DNA from: Ophiosphaerella korrae
Lineage: Eukaryota; Ascomycota; Dothideomycetes; Pleosporales; Phaeosphaeriaceae
Assembly (NCBI GenBank): GCA_028456385.1
Contig: JALNQF010000066.1
Span: forward strand, 1-64,000
Direction: 5' to 3'
Length of the DNA: 64,000 nucleotides
Part shown: piece after piece, positions 22,949 through 33,388 of the stretch
Layout of the letters: every line of letters starts with the position of its first letter
Numbering within the stretch: position 1 is the first letter of the stretch
Notes under the pieces: generated by a model
What the model saw: only the letters and a program-made list of their open reading frames with translations
Told to the model about the DNA's origin: nothing
Databases searched by the model: none
Made by a program: the position numbers and the translations under genes

Positions 22949-23981
22949 TTAAGACACAAATCGTAATCTTCTCTTCGAGCCACCGTCGATAGGGATATAC
23001 GTCCCATTCAACCCACATCCCGGGTGACCTTCACAAGTACTAATCGTGTGAATATAGCGAATTTTACCCTTCTCAACCCTGAATGTATGACTGTCAGGCG
23101 CAGGTAGCTTACTCGCACGATCTAGCCCGGGAAAGCCAACATAAATATTCACTACGCCATACACAACATCCACGACATATCTTCGATCGACAAGTTTGAC
23201 AGTGGATGGCAAGCCACGAGAACACGTCGAGCCATTCGTAAAATTCGCATCCGTATACGCACCCCCTTCAAGCCTCGCACACGGAGTTGCTAGCACACTT
23301 AGCAATTGGCCTCAAATCCTCAAATTAAACCTACCAAACGGAATCGAAACATTCACATTCCCAAACCGGTCAAAATATGCATCTCCAGCCGCTTGAATGA
23401 CGGCTCTGGAGTCGCGGTCCGCGGGCGCAATCGCGTCCCAGCGCTCCAGCGCATTGTAGTACGCTGTCGCCGTCGCGTTGAACAACCAATCCCCCTCGTC
23501 ACTCACTAGCGTCTCGATCTTCGTCACGTACTCGCCGTCGCCCGCGATGCGCACGCCAAGAACATATCTACGCGGAGTTAGACATCAACCTGCCGGGAAG
23601 TTACTGGGGGATGTGGGCACGCAACGGATGAGATTTGTCGGTGACGATGATTTCTGTGAAGGCTGTGCATAGGACTTCGTCTAGGACGCTCCTGTATTGC
23701 GCGATGCGGAGCGGCTTGCTTAGGATGCCGCTGGAGAGGTTGGCGGGCTGGAATTGCTCTGTGTAGGTTATGTTCGGGGATATGGTATTTGCTAATAGCG
23801 CGGGGGTGCCGGATGTTTGGGCGGAGAGGTATAGCGCTGACCAGTCGTTGAGGACTATAGGTGAGGTTAGGAGTGAATTTGTGGGGGTTGGGAGATGTGG
23901 AGATTGAGACTGACAGGTGCGGTCACAGGCTGCGATGGCGGTGCGAGCAATTGAAGTAATGAGGAGGATTTTGAAAAACAT
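22949..23981 (-). CDS. secreted protein of the DUF8021-like fungal family
   Basis: Four exons (23981-23915, 23854-23626, 23567-23335, 23289-22949) encode 289 residues. All introns begin GT and end AG; intron 2 has a weak GTTGCG donor. A signal peptide (MFFKILLITSIARTAIA) precedes CDR. Family-like blocks follow: EVLCTAFTEIIVTD, KIETLVSDEGDWLFNA, DSRAVIQAAGDAYFDRFG, TPCARLEGGAYT, VDRRYVVDVVYGVVNIYVGF and DSHTFRVEKGKIRYIHTIS. Two domains of the nuclear-transport-factor-2-like kind are commonly proposed for this family, without a proven activity. Four or more N-glycosylation sequons fit an extracellular protein. It converges on the PSI-like gene. Family assignment is from memory of the conserved blocks. 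Confidence 0.78.
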
Positions 23982-24421
23982 TTCGCTAGTAGTGGCTACG
24001 ATCTTATGGAAAAAAATTATGGAGCTATTTGATGGATGCTTGAGATTCTCAAGTTCCAGACTTCGTTGAGGCGATGAGTAGGTGATGTCACTGACAAATA
24101 GGCCGTGGTATTGTCCGAGTATTTACCATTTTGCCAATTTGGAGGAAAAAACACTATGAATATTTATGCTCAAAATCATTGCTCGTCGCCTATTGACCAG
24201 CTGCCTTCAGATATAGATCTCAAATGCCGATAAACCTTTACAGGAATGTTATGAAGTGCTTGGCATCAGGTCCCCATCTACAACAAAAATTCCATCGTTC
24301 ATCTTCTTTTTCAGGCAAGTTGATATTAAGCAGGCAGTATCTTGCAAAGATCGTCCATACCTATATATACAAAGGTTCGGCAGATATGCCCGGAAGCACC
24401 CCACATCCAAGCTCCGCAAAG
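23982..24421. other. intergenic spacer, 440 bases
   Basis: Promoter side of the DUF8021-like gene and 3' flank of the transporter gene. A TATATATA stretch lies near 24363. No further feature seen. Confidence 0.4.
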
Positions 24422-25873
24422 CTACGCCCGCGCCTTAAACTTAAGCCCTGTAACACTCAACCGCCCAATAACTAGCACAATACTCCCCAAAAACACGGTA
24501 ATCCCACCAAACATCTGAGCAATCAGATATCTCCCTCCAAAACTCTGAATCAATGCCCCGGCAATAGGGGGACCAACCAGTGTCCCCAGCCCAATGATTG
24601 CAAGACCCATTCCATTCCGCGTCCCAACCCTCGACATATCCTTCGTAAGACTGGTAAGTACCGCGGGAAACATGCCCTGAAAGCCCGCGACAAAAAACCC
24701 ATACAAAACCGCCCATCCATACAACCCCCCCGAGCTTCCAACAAGCGGCCAAAAGAACATAACAACCGCCGACGCAAAACAAAACGGAATCAGCACGTTA
24801 TAACAACCAAAATACCTGTCCGCAAAATAGCTCGGCACAAGCCGGCCTAGTACACCTACGCCGTTGAGTACGAGCAGCACGTTGATCGCAGTGCCATACG
24901 GTAGGTCCAGCACATTCGTCGCGAAGCTGGAGATGTAGTAAAAAGCGAAATACTGCCCCAGGCAAATCAGAAACACGGCGAGCAAGAACAGGCTATACGG
25001 CACCTCGCGGAAGGCGCCGAGCTCCAGCAACGGGCCCGACTTGCGCGGGGGCAGACGCGGGCGCAAGAGCGAGCAGTATACGCAACCTAGTACAAGCATC
25101 ATGAAGCCCATCACACGCACCGTCCACGCAAAGCCTATCCGCGGTAGTAACTGGCGCGCCACACTCGGATACACCAGGCCGCCCGTGGCAGACCCAGACG
25201 CCATGATAGCCAGCGCAACGCTGCGATTGCGGTCAAAATACGTGCCGACGAGGGCAAGCGTGGGCGCAAACTGGAGGCCATTCCCCGCGCCATTGAGCAA
25301 GCCCTGTGCGAGGAAAAAGTGCCAGTATGCGGAGCTCAGGCTCGTCATGAAGATGCCCAGTGCGCTGAGCAGCATGCCGGGGATCATGGCGTGGTAGTAG
25401 TATCCTGCATCGAACATGCGGCCTGTTAGCATGCCCAGTGAGAAGTGGCCCAGCATTTGCATGGAGCCAATCCAGGAGACGGCGCTGGGCTCGAGGTGCA
25501 GTGTTGCCGTGTAGTGTTGTTGGAAGACGCCGAAGGTCGAGATCATGCCCCAGGTATTGAAGATTACAAGGTGGCCCATGAACGCTTGGGTCCAGGCTTT
25601 GGGGCCGCCGTCTGGTGGTGGGCCGGGGGAGGTGAGGGAGGCGTTGGAGCGGGTGGTGAGGGTGGTGGCGAGTTTTAGGATGGTAGGTTTGGGGTGGTGG
25701 GAGGGTGTTGTGTTTTGCATGGGGATTCTTGTTATTTCTTCTTCTTCTTCTTCTTCTTCTTTTGATATATGGGGAGGGAGGTCATTGTTGATGGTGAAAT
25801 TGACGCCATGCTTATCTCCTTGAAGATGTTCAGGCTCTGGCGCTGCCTTCTCAATATCATCTAGTGGAGCCAT
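24422..25873 (-). CDS. MFS transporter, fungal monocarboxylate-transporter type
   Basis: An intronless frame of 483 residues. A charged N-terminal cytosolic region (about 90 residues) contains a poly-Glu run encoded by a GAA microsatellite. It is followed by DGGPKAW, the start signature of fungal MCT-like MFS proteins, and about twelve hydrophobic helices. Typical MFS glycine-rich helices are visible (ASGSATGGLVYPSV, LLNGAGNGLQFAP, GTLVGPPIAGALI), with the loop KDMSRVGTRNGMG between helices 10 and 11. The protein should sit in the plasma membrane or an organelle membrane and carry a small carboxylate or related solute. Relatives include yeast Esbp6/Mch proteins, and the true substrate cannot be told from sequence. 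The gene appears complete. Confidence 0.85.
   Translation of the reverse strand: MAPLDDIEKAAPEPEHLQGDKHGVNFTINNDLPPHISKEEEEEEEEITRIPMQNTTPSHHPKPTILKLATTLTTRSNASLTSPGPPPDGGPKAWTQAFMGHLVIFNTWGMISTFGVFQQHYTATLHLEPSAVSWIGSMQMLGHFSLGMLTGRMFDAGYYYHAMIPGMLLSALGIFMTSLSSAYWHFFLAQGLLNGAGNGLQFAPTLALVGTYFDRNRSVALAIMASGSATGGLVYPSVARQLLPRIGFAWTVRVMGFMMLVLGCVYCSLLRPRLPPRKSGPLLELGAFREVPYSLFLLAVFLICLGQYFAFYYISSFATNVLDLPYGTAINVLLVLNGVGVLGRLVPSYFADRYFGCYNVLIPFCFASAVVMFFWPLVGSSGGLYGWAVLYGFFVAGFQGMFPAVLTSLTKDMSRVGTRNGMGLAIIGLGTLVGPPIAGALIQSFGGRYLIAQMFGGITVFLGSIVLVIGRLSVTGLKFKARA
25737..25762. repeat. (TTC)n microsatellite in the transporter coding region
   Basis: About eight TTC units on the plus strand encode a run of Glu in the cytosolic N-terminus of the transporter. 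Length change would keep frame. Confidence 0.7.
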
Positions 25874-27015
25874 GTTGATGTTTGAATTAGTTTAGATACA
25901 ATAGCATATTATGTAACTGCCGTTGCAATTTTAGGCCCAAAGGTGTAAATTTCATTTTGGTTGAGAAGTCATTGATCCGTCGTTGGTTTACCGACGGGTG
26001 CTGCACCATGACATATGGAGCTTGATGGCGCCGGCCGCGGACGCTAACTACAACTGCACCGTTTCCAATGGAACCACGATGATCTAGCCCAGCTGTTGCA
26101 GAATAAGAAAGTCCGGATATAAGCTGACGGCTTAACGATCTTCTACCATTGCCGAAGGCCCAAACAGTCCGGGAATGTCGTTCATAGACAGTTCTAAAAG
26201 GCTACAACCCTCTTTCGACGATGAGGAAAAGCCTTCAGATATTGCTCTATCGTATTCCATTGCAGCTCCTTACAGCCACTGACTAATTGTCGGGAATTGG
26301 CCAATCGCCTGGAGATAAATACACAATGGAACAAAACTAGATTTCAAGCACACCATCAGCTGTGGCTGCATTTGTAAGCCTCAGACAGTGTGGTGGCAAA
26401 TGCAATTAGGTCAAAGTTTCTAGTGACCAAATCTGCAGTGAGGTCACCCAAAGGAGCTCCTGCGGTTACGGAAAATATACCCGCCATGCATATGTACGTG
26501 CCATGCTGATAAATGCAGCACTGTGGAATGTTTAGTGCATGATAAATGCAGTGCTACCCTCAAACAATGCAGTGCTACCCTCAAACGGGACTAGGGTCTG
26601 CAGCTGGTGGTGGCATGCCTCTCGGTGAACTGAAAAAGTGGGAAATTCATTCTCCTCGCATCAATGCTAGGTATACACAATAGGCCATATACTAAATAGT
26701 TATTCAACCAAGAGCCTTGAATTACTCCTGCTACACTTGTAACTATCTTGAAAAAGATCCTAGATAATACCGATAGCTTTTGGTTGCCGCCTCTTGGGCC
26801 ACCTGTATCCTAGTTGTTCAGCTGACTAAGAGTATGTGACGGATATTTTGCGAGCCTCGGATGGAATATAACAACGGTGAAGTTCCTAGCTTTCAGGTGA
26901 GTGGGTTACAAATGACAGGATTATAACTTCTTAAAATTCCACTTAGAACGAGCTTTGGTTGCTAGATTAAGATACGCACTCCAAATTTTACTACCAGCTG
27001 GATATGCAAACCTTA
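25874..27015. other. 1.1-kb intergenic region with a 21-bp tandem duplication
   Basis: No coding potential. The only structure I see is AATGCAGTGCTACCCTCAAAC repeated exactly twice (26545-26586). It is preceded by a related ATAAATGCAG...ATAAATGCAG pair at about 26511 and 26542. Confidence 0.45.
26545..26586. repeat. perfect 2 x 21-bp tandem duplication
   Basis: Two adjacent identical 21-base copies beginning AATGCAGTGC. Confidence 0.85.
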
Positions 27016-30000
27016 TTATTCCACCGAATTATCACCACTCTTTGCGCGTTTCGGCTCTCTTCCCTCCTCAGGCAAGGCATCCCAGCGCCGCTTGCCATCA
27101 TCTTTCTTTGCAGCTCGTCGCGCATCCCTATCCTGCTTCTCTTTTTCTTTGCGCAGTGCCTTGCTTTCAAATTCATGCCAGTCACCCTCAAGCTCTTTCA
27201 ACGCGTCTGCACGCTTTGGGGCTGGACTCTCTGATGTGAAGAATGGGTGTTCAAGTACATCTGCCGCAGCAGGCCGAGCAGCAGGGTCGTAGAGGAACAT
27301 AGCTTGTAGTAGTTCGAATGCCATGGGGCTCACGCGATCTCTGTACTTCTCCTCAAAGGTCGAGGGCTTGCGTTCAGTTGGGCGTAGGAGCTCGAACCAT
27401 TGCATATCCACGATGCCTGGCCAATCTTGTGCTGTGGGGGTGCCCAGCACGTTGTAGATCTTATCGAGCTGATTGATTTCGCCGCCGTCTCCAGGGAAGA
27501 TGGCGTGGCGGGTGAAGATCTCAACAAGCACACAGGCTGCTGACCAGATGTCCACAGCAGGGCCGTATTGTGTCTCACCCAATAGCAGCTCTGGAGAACG
27601 GTACCAAATAGTGATGACGCGATTCGTGTAGTCGAGCTTGCTACTCTTGGAATAAAATCTCGCCAGTCCAAAATCGGCCAATTTCAATTGCCCAGTGTTA
27701 GAAACCAGTATGTTTGCCGCCTTGATGTCGCGATGCAAGACACCCCGACGATGTAGGTAATCCAGGCCTTCAAAGAGCTGTTTTGCAAGATCCTTCTTGT
27801 GAGGTTGTTCAAGCGTGAAAGTTGGGTGATTCAAAAGACCTGTGAGATCGTGTGAGAGGTATTCAAACACCATGTAACAATCATTCTTCTCGACCATGAC
27901 TTCCCGGAGTCTTACGATATTGTCATGATTGAGGGATTGAAGAAGCTTGACCTCGCGGATGGCAGTGACTGGGAAGCCATCGCGCTCACCCTCCATGCGA
28001 ATCTTTTTCAAGGCCACCATATCCTTTGTGTAGACATGAATACCTTTGAAGACCTTGCCGTATGTTCCTGAGCCTACGACAGACTCATTGCCTGGTTTCC
28101 GGTAATATACAGATTCTGAGGCTGCGTGATCAGGTATTAATGTTGGGCGCAGTTTCAATCGTTTCCTCTTCACGATTGTTGTCTTTGGGGGCTCAGGTGG
28201 CGGTGGTCTTCTCTCTGGTCGTGCATCGGGTCGTGCATCTAGTCGTGAATCTAGTCGTGAATCTGGTCTTCGAGGAAGATACGGCTCTCGACGTTCTCTA
28301 TCACGAATGTCGCGTATATCTCTCGAGTCTCGATAATCTCTGGGATGTCGGTCATTTGCAAAGTGCGAATCACGTTCATCCCGCATATCCCGTGCATCCC
28401 GGTCTCGAGAATCCCTATAGTCCCTTTCCCTATCACGGTAAAAGTTGTCGCGAGACTCTCGAACATCGCGTAGATTTCTGTCCCGGGGGTCCCTATAACT
28501 CGGTTTGCGGTCGTAGTAGTCGTCATATCTTCGGTCTCGGTCTCGGCCTCGGTAATCTCGGTCACGGTCTCGGTCACGGTCTCGGTCATGCTCACGACTA
28601 CGATCGTAGTCTCTGTCTCTGGTGTCACGATCTCTGTCTCCTCGAGCGTCTGATGGATACTTAGATGATGTTTCTCGGTTTGCTGTATCATTTGCTTTTG
28701 GGTCAAGCAGAGATTCTTTTGGAGCCGTTACTTTCGGTTCTGGGTCTTCTAAGGCTGTTTTGGCCTTGGTGGCGGCCGGAGGTACTGGGTTCTTAGTCTT
28801 CAAAGAAAAGCCGAAGCCAGACTTTGGCTGTGAAGGTGGCGCTGCAGTGGCATTCGTTGGCGACTGCTTTTTACTCTCTTCCTTTTGACCTTCGTCTTCT
28901 ACGCGGAGATCCTTCGAGGGGCGGAAGGGATTGTCGTCAGCATCGACAGCGGCTGACTGTGGCTCGGCTGTTTGTGTTGTACTTGATTGTGACCGTGGCG
29001 CTTCTGTGGCTGGGCGGCCACCTCGAGTGCCTGAAGCTGGAGTCCATGATAGGTTGGAGAACTGTGTTGGTGCAGAGCCACGACCTCGACCGCCTTGCAT
29101 GCCAAAGGACGCGCCAGAGCCAGGCCCCGAAGACCGTCGGTCTGGTCCATTATAGTGAGAACCACGATATCCACCGTGGCCTCCTCGGTGAGGACCATTC
29201 TGGAAACTTGGCTGTGTGTATTGCTGGTTTTGATAGTAACCAGGTGAATGGTTCTGATTGTATGGGGATTGACTCGGCGTATAGCCTTGTGCAGGTGACC
29301 TAGAAAGTATTAGCACAGAGCGATTGCATTTGCATAAGCTAACGTACCCTTGACTGGGATATGGTTGTCCGTTCCATCCTCCCCTAGCTCCATGATACGG
29401 CGATTGACTTGGTGGCGAGTACTGATTATGTGGTGGGTACGGCGGGGATTGTGCAAAGCCAGGACCGCCTCGGCCCTGGTAGTGATGCGCTCCCCTCATT
29501 TCAGAGTCGTCCTTGCTCTTTGATGCACCTGAATTGTACCCTGACACCGGTTCAGGCGAGCCTCCCGGCGAACTGGGCCTCTTCGTGTGTTTAAGTCGGT
29601 CAAGCTCGACTTCTCTGTCGGAACGACGTTGAGATTTGGGCGAAGGTGATCGAGATTCTCGTCGTACTCGCGGTGCACGACTCCCTCGTGAGGCCGACCT
29701 GGCCCGTCTGGAGCGAGGTGGAGAATTTCCTCGTGTAGAAATTCTGGTTGAGAGTGGGGAGCGCCGACGGATGGGGGGAGAGCGAGATCTCTCTAGGCGA
29801 GGGGCACGGCTGCGACTTCTCTCCCTACCTCGTGCAGAGGTATAGGCGTGCGACCTATCCCTCGATCGTCTCGGTGGCGTGTCGGACCGGCGGTTGTGTC
29901 TCCCAGGGGACGCCCTCCTAGGCGGCTGGTCACGTCTAGATCTCCTATCAGGTGAGGCGGATCGCTTACGGGGCCGATGCGAAACGGGTCTGTAGTGCGA

Positions 30001-30669
30001 GTCTGCGGACGGCGAGCGGCGGCGAGACGCTGATGGCGGTATGTAAGAGTCTGGGGTTGGCCGACGTGCAGCTCGCTCACGGTCGGGGCGGGGCACAGGA
30101 GAACGGGGTCGGTCGTCTCGCCGGTAAGAAGAGTCTGCACGGCGGGCCCGTGATGCTGACCGTATGGGACTGCGACTGCGGCTTTGACTTCTGGGCCGTC
30201 GGGCTCGTTTGTGCGAGCCCTTGGGAGATGCAGAGCGGCTGTGCTGGCGTTTTGCAGATGGGGTGGTGGCGCGGTGGTGATGGTGGTCGGAATGGGAATG
30301 CGAGTGGTGATGGTGGTGGTGGTGGTGTCGATGTGAGCGCGGAACCCTGTCCGAACTGGGTTCCCTCCTTGAGGTGCGATGGCGGTCGTCTCTGCTGGAC
30401 TCGCCGTGGCTGCGGCGACGCGTGCGCTCTCTGCTTGGCCTCCTCTCACGCGAAGGGCCCCGCGCCTGCCTGGACACTGGGCGGGTGTCGGTCGCAGTGT
30501 CGTTGGTACGACGTCTGGACGAGTCCCTCGCAGCGCGTGGCACCAGTGACAATGGCCTGGGGTCGTTGATGCGCTCGCCGACACGCTCCGTTGGCCTCTC
30601 CCTGTCCCTCGTAGAATGATCCTCGAGTCTCCGCTGGTCTAAATCCTGGGCCCGTCGCGAGCCAGCCAT
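27016..30669 (-). CDS. CTK1: RNA polymerase II CTD kinase, CTK1/CDK12-type
   Basis: Two exons (30669-29348 and 29299-27016) give 1201 residues once the 48-nt GT-AG intron (29347-29300) is removed. That intron has no stop and is a multiple of three, so retention would add 16 residues. The N-terminal ~800 residues are disordered: Arg/Ser-rich, a long His run, Pro/Gln/Gly-rich tracts and RD-repeat stretches (28260-28660). The C-terminal kinase has GSGTYGKV, ALKKIRMEGERDGFPVTAIRE (PITAIRE-class cyclin helix), HRDIKAANILV, DFGLAR and WYRSPELLLG. It phosphorylates Ser2 of the polymerase C-terminal repeat with cyclin and third-subunit partners in the nucleus, coupling elongation to RNA processing. 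The kinase domain and helix place it with CTK1/CDK12/13 rather than CDK9. Confidence 0.92.
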   Translation of the reverse strand: MAGSRRAQDLDQRRLEDHSTRDRERPTERVGERINDPRPLSLVPRAARDSSRRRTNDTATDTRPVSRQARGPSRERRPSRERTRRRSHGESSRDDRHRTSRREPSSDRVPRSHRHHHHHHHHSHSHSDHHHHRATTPSAKRQHSRSASPKGSHKRARRPRSQSRSRSPIRSASRARRADSSYRRDDRPRSPVPRPDRERAARRPTPDSYIPPSASRRRSPSADSHYRPVSHRPRKRSASPDRRSRRDQPPRRASPGRHNRRSDTPPRRSRDRSHAYTSARGRERSRSRAPRLERSRSPPIRRRSPLSTRISTRGNSPPRSRRARSASRGSRAPRVRRESRSPSPKSQRRSDREVELDRLKHTKRPSSPGGSPEPVSGYNSGASKSKDDSEMRGAHHYQGRGGPGFAQSPPYPPHNQYSPPSQSPYHGARGGWNGQPYPSQGYVSLCKCNRSVLILSRSPAQGYTPSQSPYNQNHSPGYYQNQQYTQPSFQNGPHRGGHGGYRGSHYNGPDRRSSGPGSGASFGMQGGRGRGSAPTQFSNLSWTPASGTRGGRPATEAPRSQSSTTQTAEPQSAAVDADDNPFRPSKDLRVEDEGQKEESKKQSPTNATAAPPSQPKSGFGFSLKTKNPVPPAATKAKTALEDPEPKVTAPKESLLDPKANDTANRETSSKYPSDARGDRDRDTRDRDYDRSREHDRDRDRDRDRDYRGRDRDRRYDDYYDRKPSYRDPRDRNLRDVRESRDNFYRDRERDYRDSRDRDARDMRDERDSHFANDRHPRDYRDSRDIRDIRDRERREPYLPRRPDSRLDSRLDARPDARPERRPPPPEPPKTTIVKRKRLKLRPTLIPDHAASESVYYRKPGNESVVGSGTYGKVFKGIHVYTKDMVALKKIRMEGERDGFPVTAIREVKLLQSLNHDNIVRLREVMVEKNDCYMVFEYLSHDLTGLLNHPTFTLEQPHKKDLAKQLFEGLDYLHRRGVLHRDIKAANILVSNTGQLKLADFGLARFYSKSSKLDYTNRVITIWYRSPELLLGETQYGPAVDIWSAACVLVEIFTRHAIFPGDGGEINQLDKIYNVLGTPTAQDWPGIVDMQWFELLRPTERKPSTFEEKYRDRVSPMAFELLQAMFLYDPAARPAAADVLEHPFFTSESPAPKRADALKELEGDWHEFESKALRKEKEKQDRDARRAAKKDDGKRRWDALPEEGREPKRAKSGDNSVE
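28260..28660 (-). repeat. Arg/Asp dipeptide-rich coding repeat in the kinase gene
   Basis: Degenerate CGA/CGG-GAY units encode repeated RD/RDRD dipeptides in the disordered region of the CTD kinase, a composition typical of splicing-speckle proteins. Confidence 0.6.
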
Positions 30670-32370
30670 GTAGGCGGAAATATCATCAGAAGTGGGAGGG
30701 ATACAGCATCAAGAGTCGCGCGGGTTGAGGGCTAAGTGTCAAAGGCCTTGCCAGCCGAGCAAGCGCGTAGATCCCAGCAACCGCAATCTCAGCCGGACAG
30801 GGAGTGCAGCAGCAAAAAAGGAAAACAGAAACGCTTGGTGAGTGGAGGGGAGGGCTGTGACTGTGTCGAAACATCAATCACGGATGCAGGGCCGTTAAGT
30901 TGACGCTCGCCTTGGTGATGCTGTCGTGCTGCTGCAGCCTTTGCCCGCCGCTTTTTGCCTGTTTGCCTGTCCGCGCTATCAATTGCCAAGCCTCATGACG
31001 ATCCGAAGAGGGCCTTCTCCAGCAAGCAATCGGATGCAGCAGGTCAAGGGTCAGACGTCAGTCAGCCTTCCCATGCGCTGCAGCAGATTTGATTCCCAGC
31101 CTGGCTTCCAGGGCGACATGCTCTTTGGCTGTTGCTGGTCTCCTGCATGTCCAGCCTTGATATTGGACATGCTCTCGAGCAGAATTTTCACGTAGCTATC
31201 TAATGCAAAAAAAAGAGCCCAACACGGCACCCCGAATTAACAAACAATAACAGTGCCTGGCGTGTTTGTCCAAGGGATGCGCCAAAGAGCGGCAGCGCTG
31301 GCGGTTCAGAGGTCAGAGATGGTGTGCTCGTGTCAGGGCCAGGAGTGAATCCATCATGTCTTCTCCATGTTAGACGTCAAGGCTGACAATAGGTTGCCCA
31401 AAGCGAGGCGCCACGCTTTGCTTTCGCGTGATGGAGTCGATGTAGTGCTCGGCGGTCGTTGCCTCATACCTGCAACAATGGGGCATGGCTTGGCTAAGGC
31501 CAAGGTAAAAGGGCGATTATCCCTGGGCTGAGAAGCGGCCGTGATGAGTTCAGACGAGACCAACAGCTGCAGTTGTGTGCATGGCCGTGGTCTGGTAATG
31601 GACGAGGCACGCGCAACGCTGCATCCACGACTACCGGCACCCGTCCTAGTACCCGTACCCTTCTCTGGGGCATCACCCTTCGCGTGCTCTCCCTCGGCTG
31701 CGACACGACATGTCGTCGTGACGCTGCATGCGAGCACGCGCACACGCCAGTGAGACGGCGATATTGTCTGTGTGGTGAATAGGCGCAGAGACGCAGACAT
31801 AGCGAGCGCCTCTGGTCCTCCCCTACGTGCGATGCATGCTGGCTGGCATTGTGTAAACAGCAAGCAGACACCAGCAGGAACAACAAACAACAATCGTGTG
31901 GAAATACTCACCTGGACCGGGTTGGAGGCGCGGTGGGGGTGCAAACGAGAGCCGGAGGGCAGCTGGGAAGGGTGGAGGTGTCGTGTTCTGCACACGCCGG
32001 CACTCCTTCCGCGCCTTCGCTTGCTCGCTGGGCCAAGCGCTGTCCCCGTGACCTTCCGACGTGCTGCCTGTGAAAAACCCGGAACTGGCTGCAAGGCCTG
32101 GCATGCTGACCGCGGCGACATGATTGGGCCGCCGCCTACATCTCCAGGACGCTAACTATTTTCCGGCCGCTCAGGTCAAAGTATTCTCCTTCCAGTCATG
32201 GAGACCAGTCCTCCGCCGTTCTCGGTGCCCCAGGACAAGCATGCGCCAAATGGACCTTTGTTTGCGGGCGCGTTTGCTTGCCTCGCTCTTACAGTAGTAA
32301 TCAACTCCCGCCCGATATAAATCCGCCTTGCCCCACCTGCTGCCCCCATCCATCTCGCTCTTCCCCAACA
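30670..32370. promoter_or_regulatory. 1.7-kb divergent intergenic region, CTK1 / GTP cyclohydrolase
   Basis: The two start codons face away from each other across 1.7 kb of GC-rich, CpG-rich DNA. Open stretches on both strands here (for example 31354-32121) overlap one another and look random. The region probably holds both promoters and 5' UTRs. No known motif is assigned. Confidence 0.4.
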
Positions 32371-33388
32371 ATGGCCGCCGAATCTTCCAAGCCTGAGTCT
32401 GCCCTCCCCGCCCACATGACCAACGGCCCTTCTCCCCCGAAAGTGTCGACCGAGGTCCGCGACCAGAAGGAGCGCGAGAGTCTCTACAATGCCATAGAAA
32501 CCTCAAACAGAGGCCGCCAGATTGTCGACTTTGACGGCCCATCGGCTTACCTCCCCGCAAACTCGTCCTCAGCCGACATGAATGGCGGCAGCGTGCAAAA
32601 ACCACACCAAATTGCCAATGGCGAAGTCGGCGTCGAGCCTTACAACGAGAGCCCCAAGACGCCATTGAAGACCAGTCGTGCCCATAGCCCCTACACCCAG
32701 CACCCCACCATTGACTTCGATGGCCTTAGTTGGCCCAGCAAAGGCACGCTGGAGCGCAAAACCGCGACCGAGGAAGAGAAGGCTGAGCGCCTGAAAAAGC
32801 TCTCGGGCGCTGTACGAACCATGTTGGAGTGCCTGGGAGAGGACCCAGACCGTGAGGGGCTATTGTCCACACCAGACCGCTACGCTAAGGCCCTCCTATT
32901 CTTCACAAAAGGGTATGAAGAGAATCTGCGCGATATCGTCAACAACGCCGTGTTCCATGAAGATCACGATGAGCTGGTCATTGTGAGGGACATCGAGATC
33001 TTTTCGCTGTGCGAACACCACCTTGTCCCGTTCACCGGAAAAGTGAGTCAGCACTAATCCTACACATTCGATTACTAACATAACGCAGATGCACATCGGC
33101 TACATCCCCAACCGGCGAGTAATCGGGCTCTCCAAACTCGCTCGCATCGCCGAAATGTTTTCCCGTCGTTTGCAAGTCCAAGAGCGCTTGACAAAGCAAG
33201 TTGCCCTCGCGCTCTCCGAAGTGCTTCAACCACAAGGCGTCGCCGTCGTAGTCGAATCAAGCCACCTGTGCATGGTGATGCGCGGCGTCCAAAAGACCGG
33301 TGCCTCCACCACAACTAGCTGCATGCTCGGCCGCATGCGCTCGACCGCCAAGACGCGCGAGGAATTCCTCCGCCTGATTGGGCGGTAG
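32371..33388 (+). CDS. GTP cyclohydrolase I
   Basis: Two exons (32371-33042, 33089-33388) encode 323 residues. The GT-AG intron has a TACTAAC branch site. After a ~120-residue low-complexity N-terminal extension, common in fungal members, the catalytic domain begins ([19 protein letters not shown]). Zinc ligands are Cys214 and His217 in CEHHLVPF and Cys285 in [10 protein letters not shown], and the terminus EEFLRLIGR is standard. The enzyme converts GTP to 7,8-dihydroneopterin triphosphate plus formate, the first step of folate (and pterin) synthesis. An ATG at 32278 is in frame and would add 31 residues. I prefer 32371 because of its better context and family length. Confidence 0.93.

Noticed and set aside
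29793..30584. 263-codon and 205-codon frames overlapping the 5' end of the kinase gene
   Set aside because: Shadows of the low-complexity Arg/Ser/His coding repeats in other frames.
31354..32155. Long overlapping open frames on both strands (up to 255 codons) between CTK1 and GTP cyclohydrolase
   Set aside because: GC-rich CpG-rich sequence is open in several frames at once. None shows a domain, consistent composition or splice structure; it is best read as promoter/UTR.
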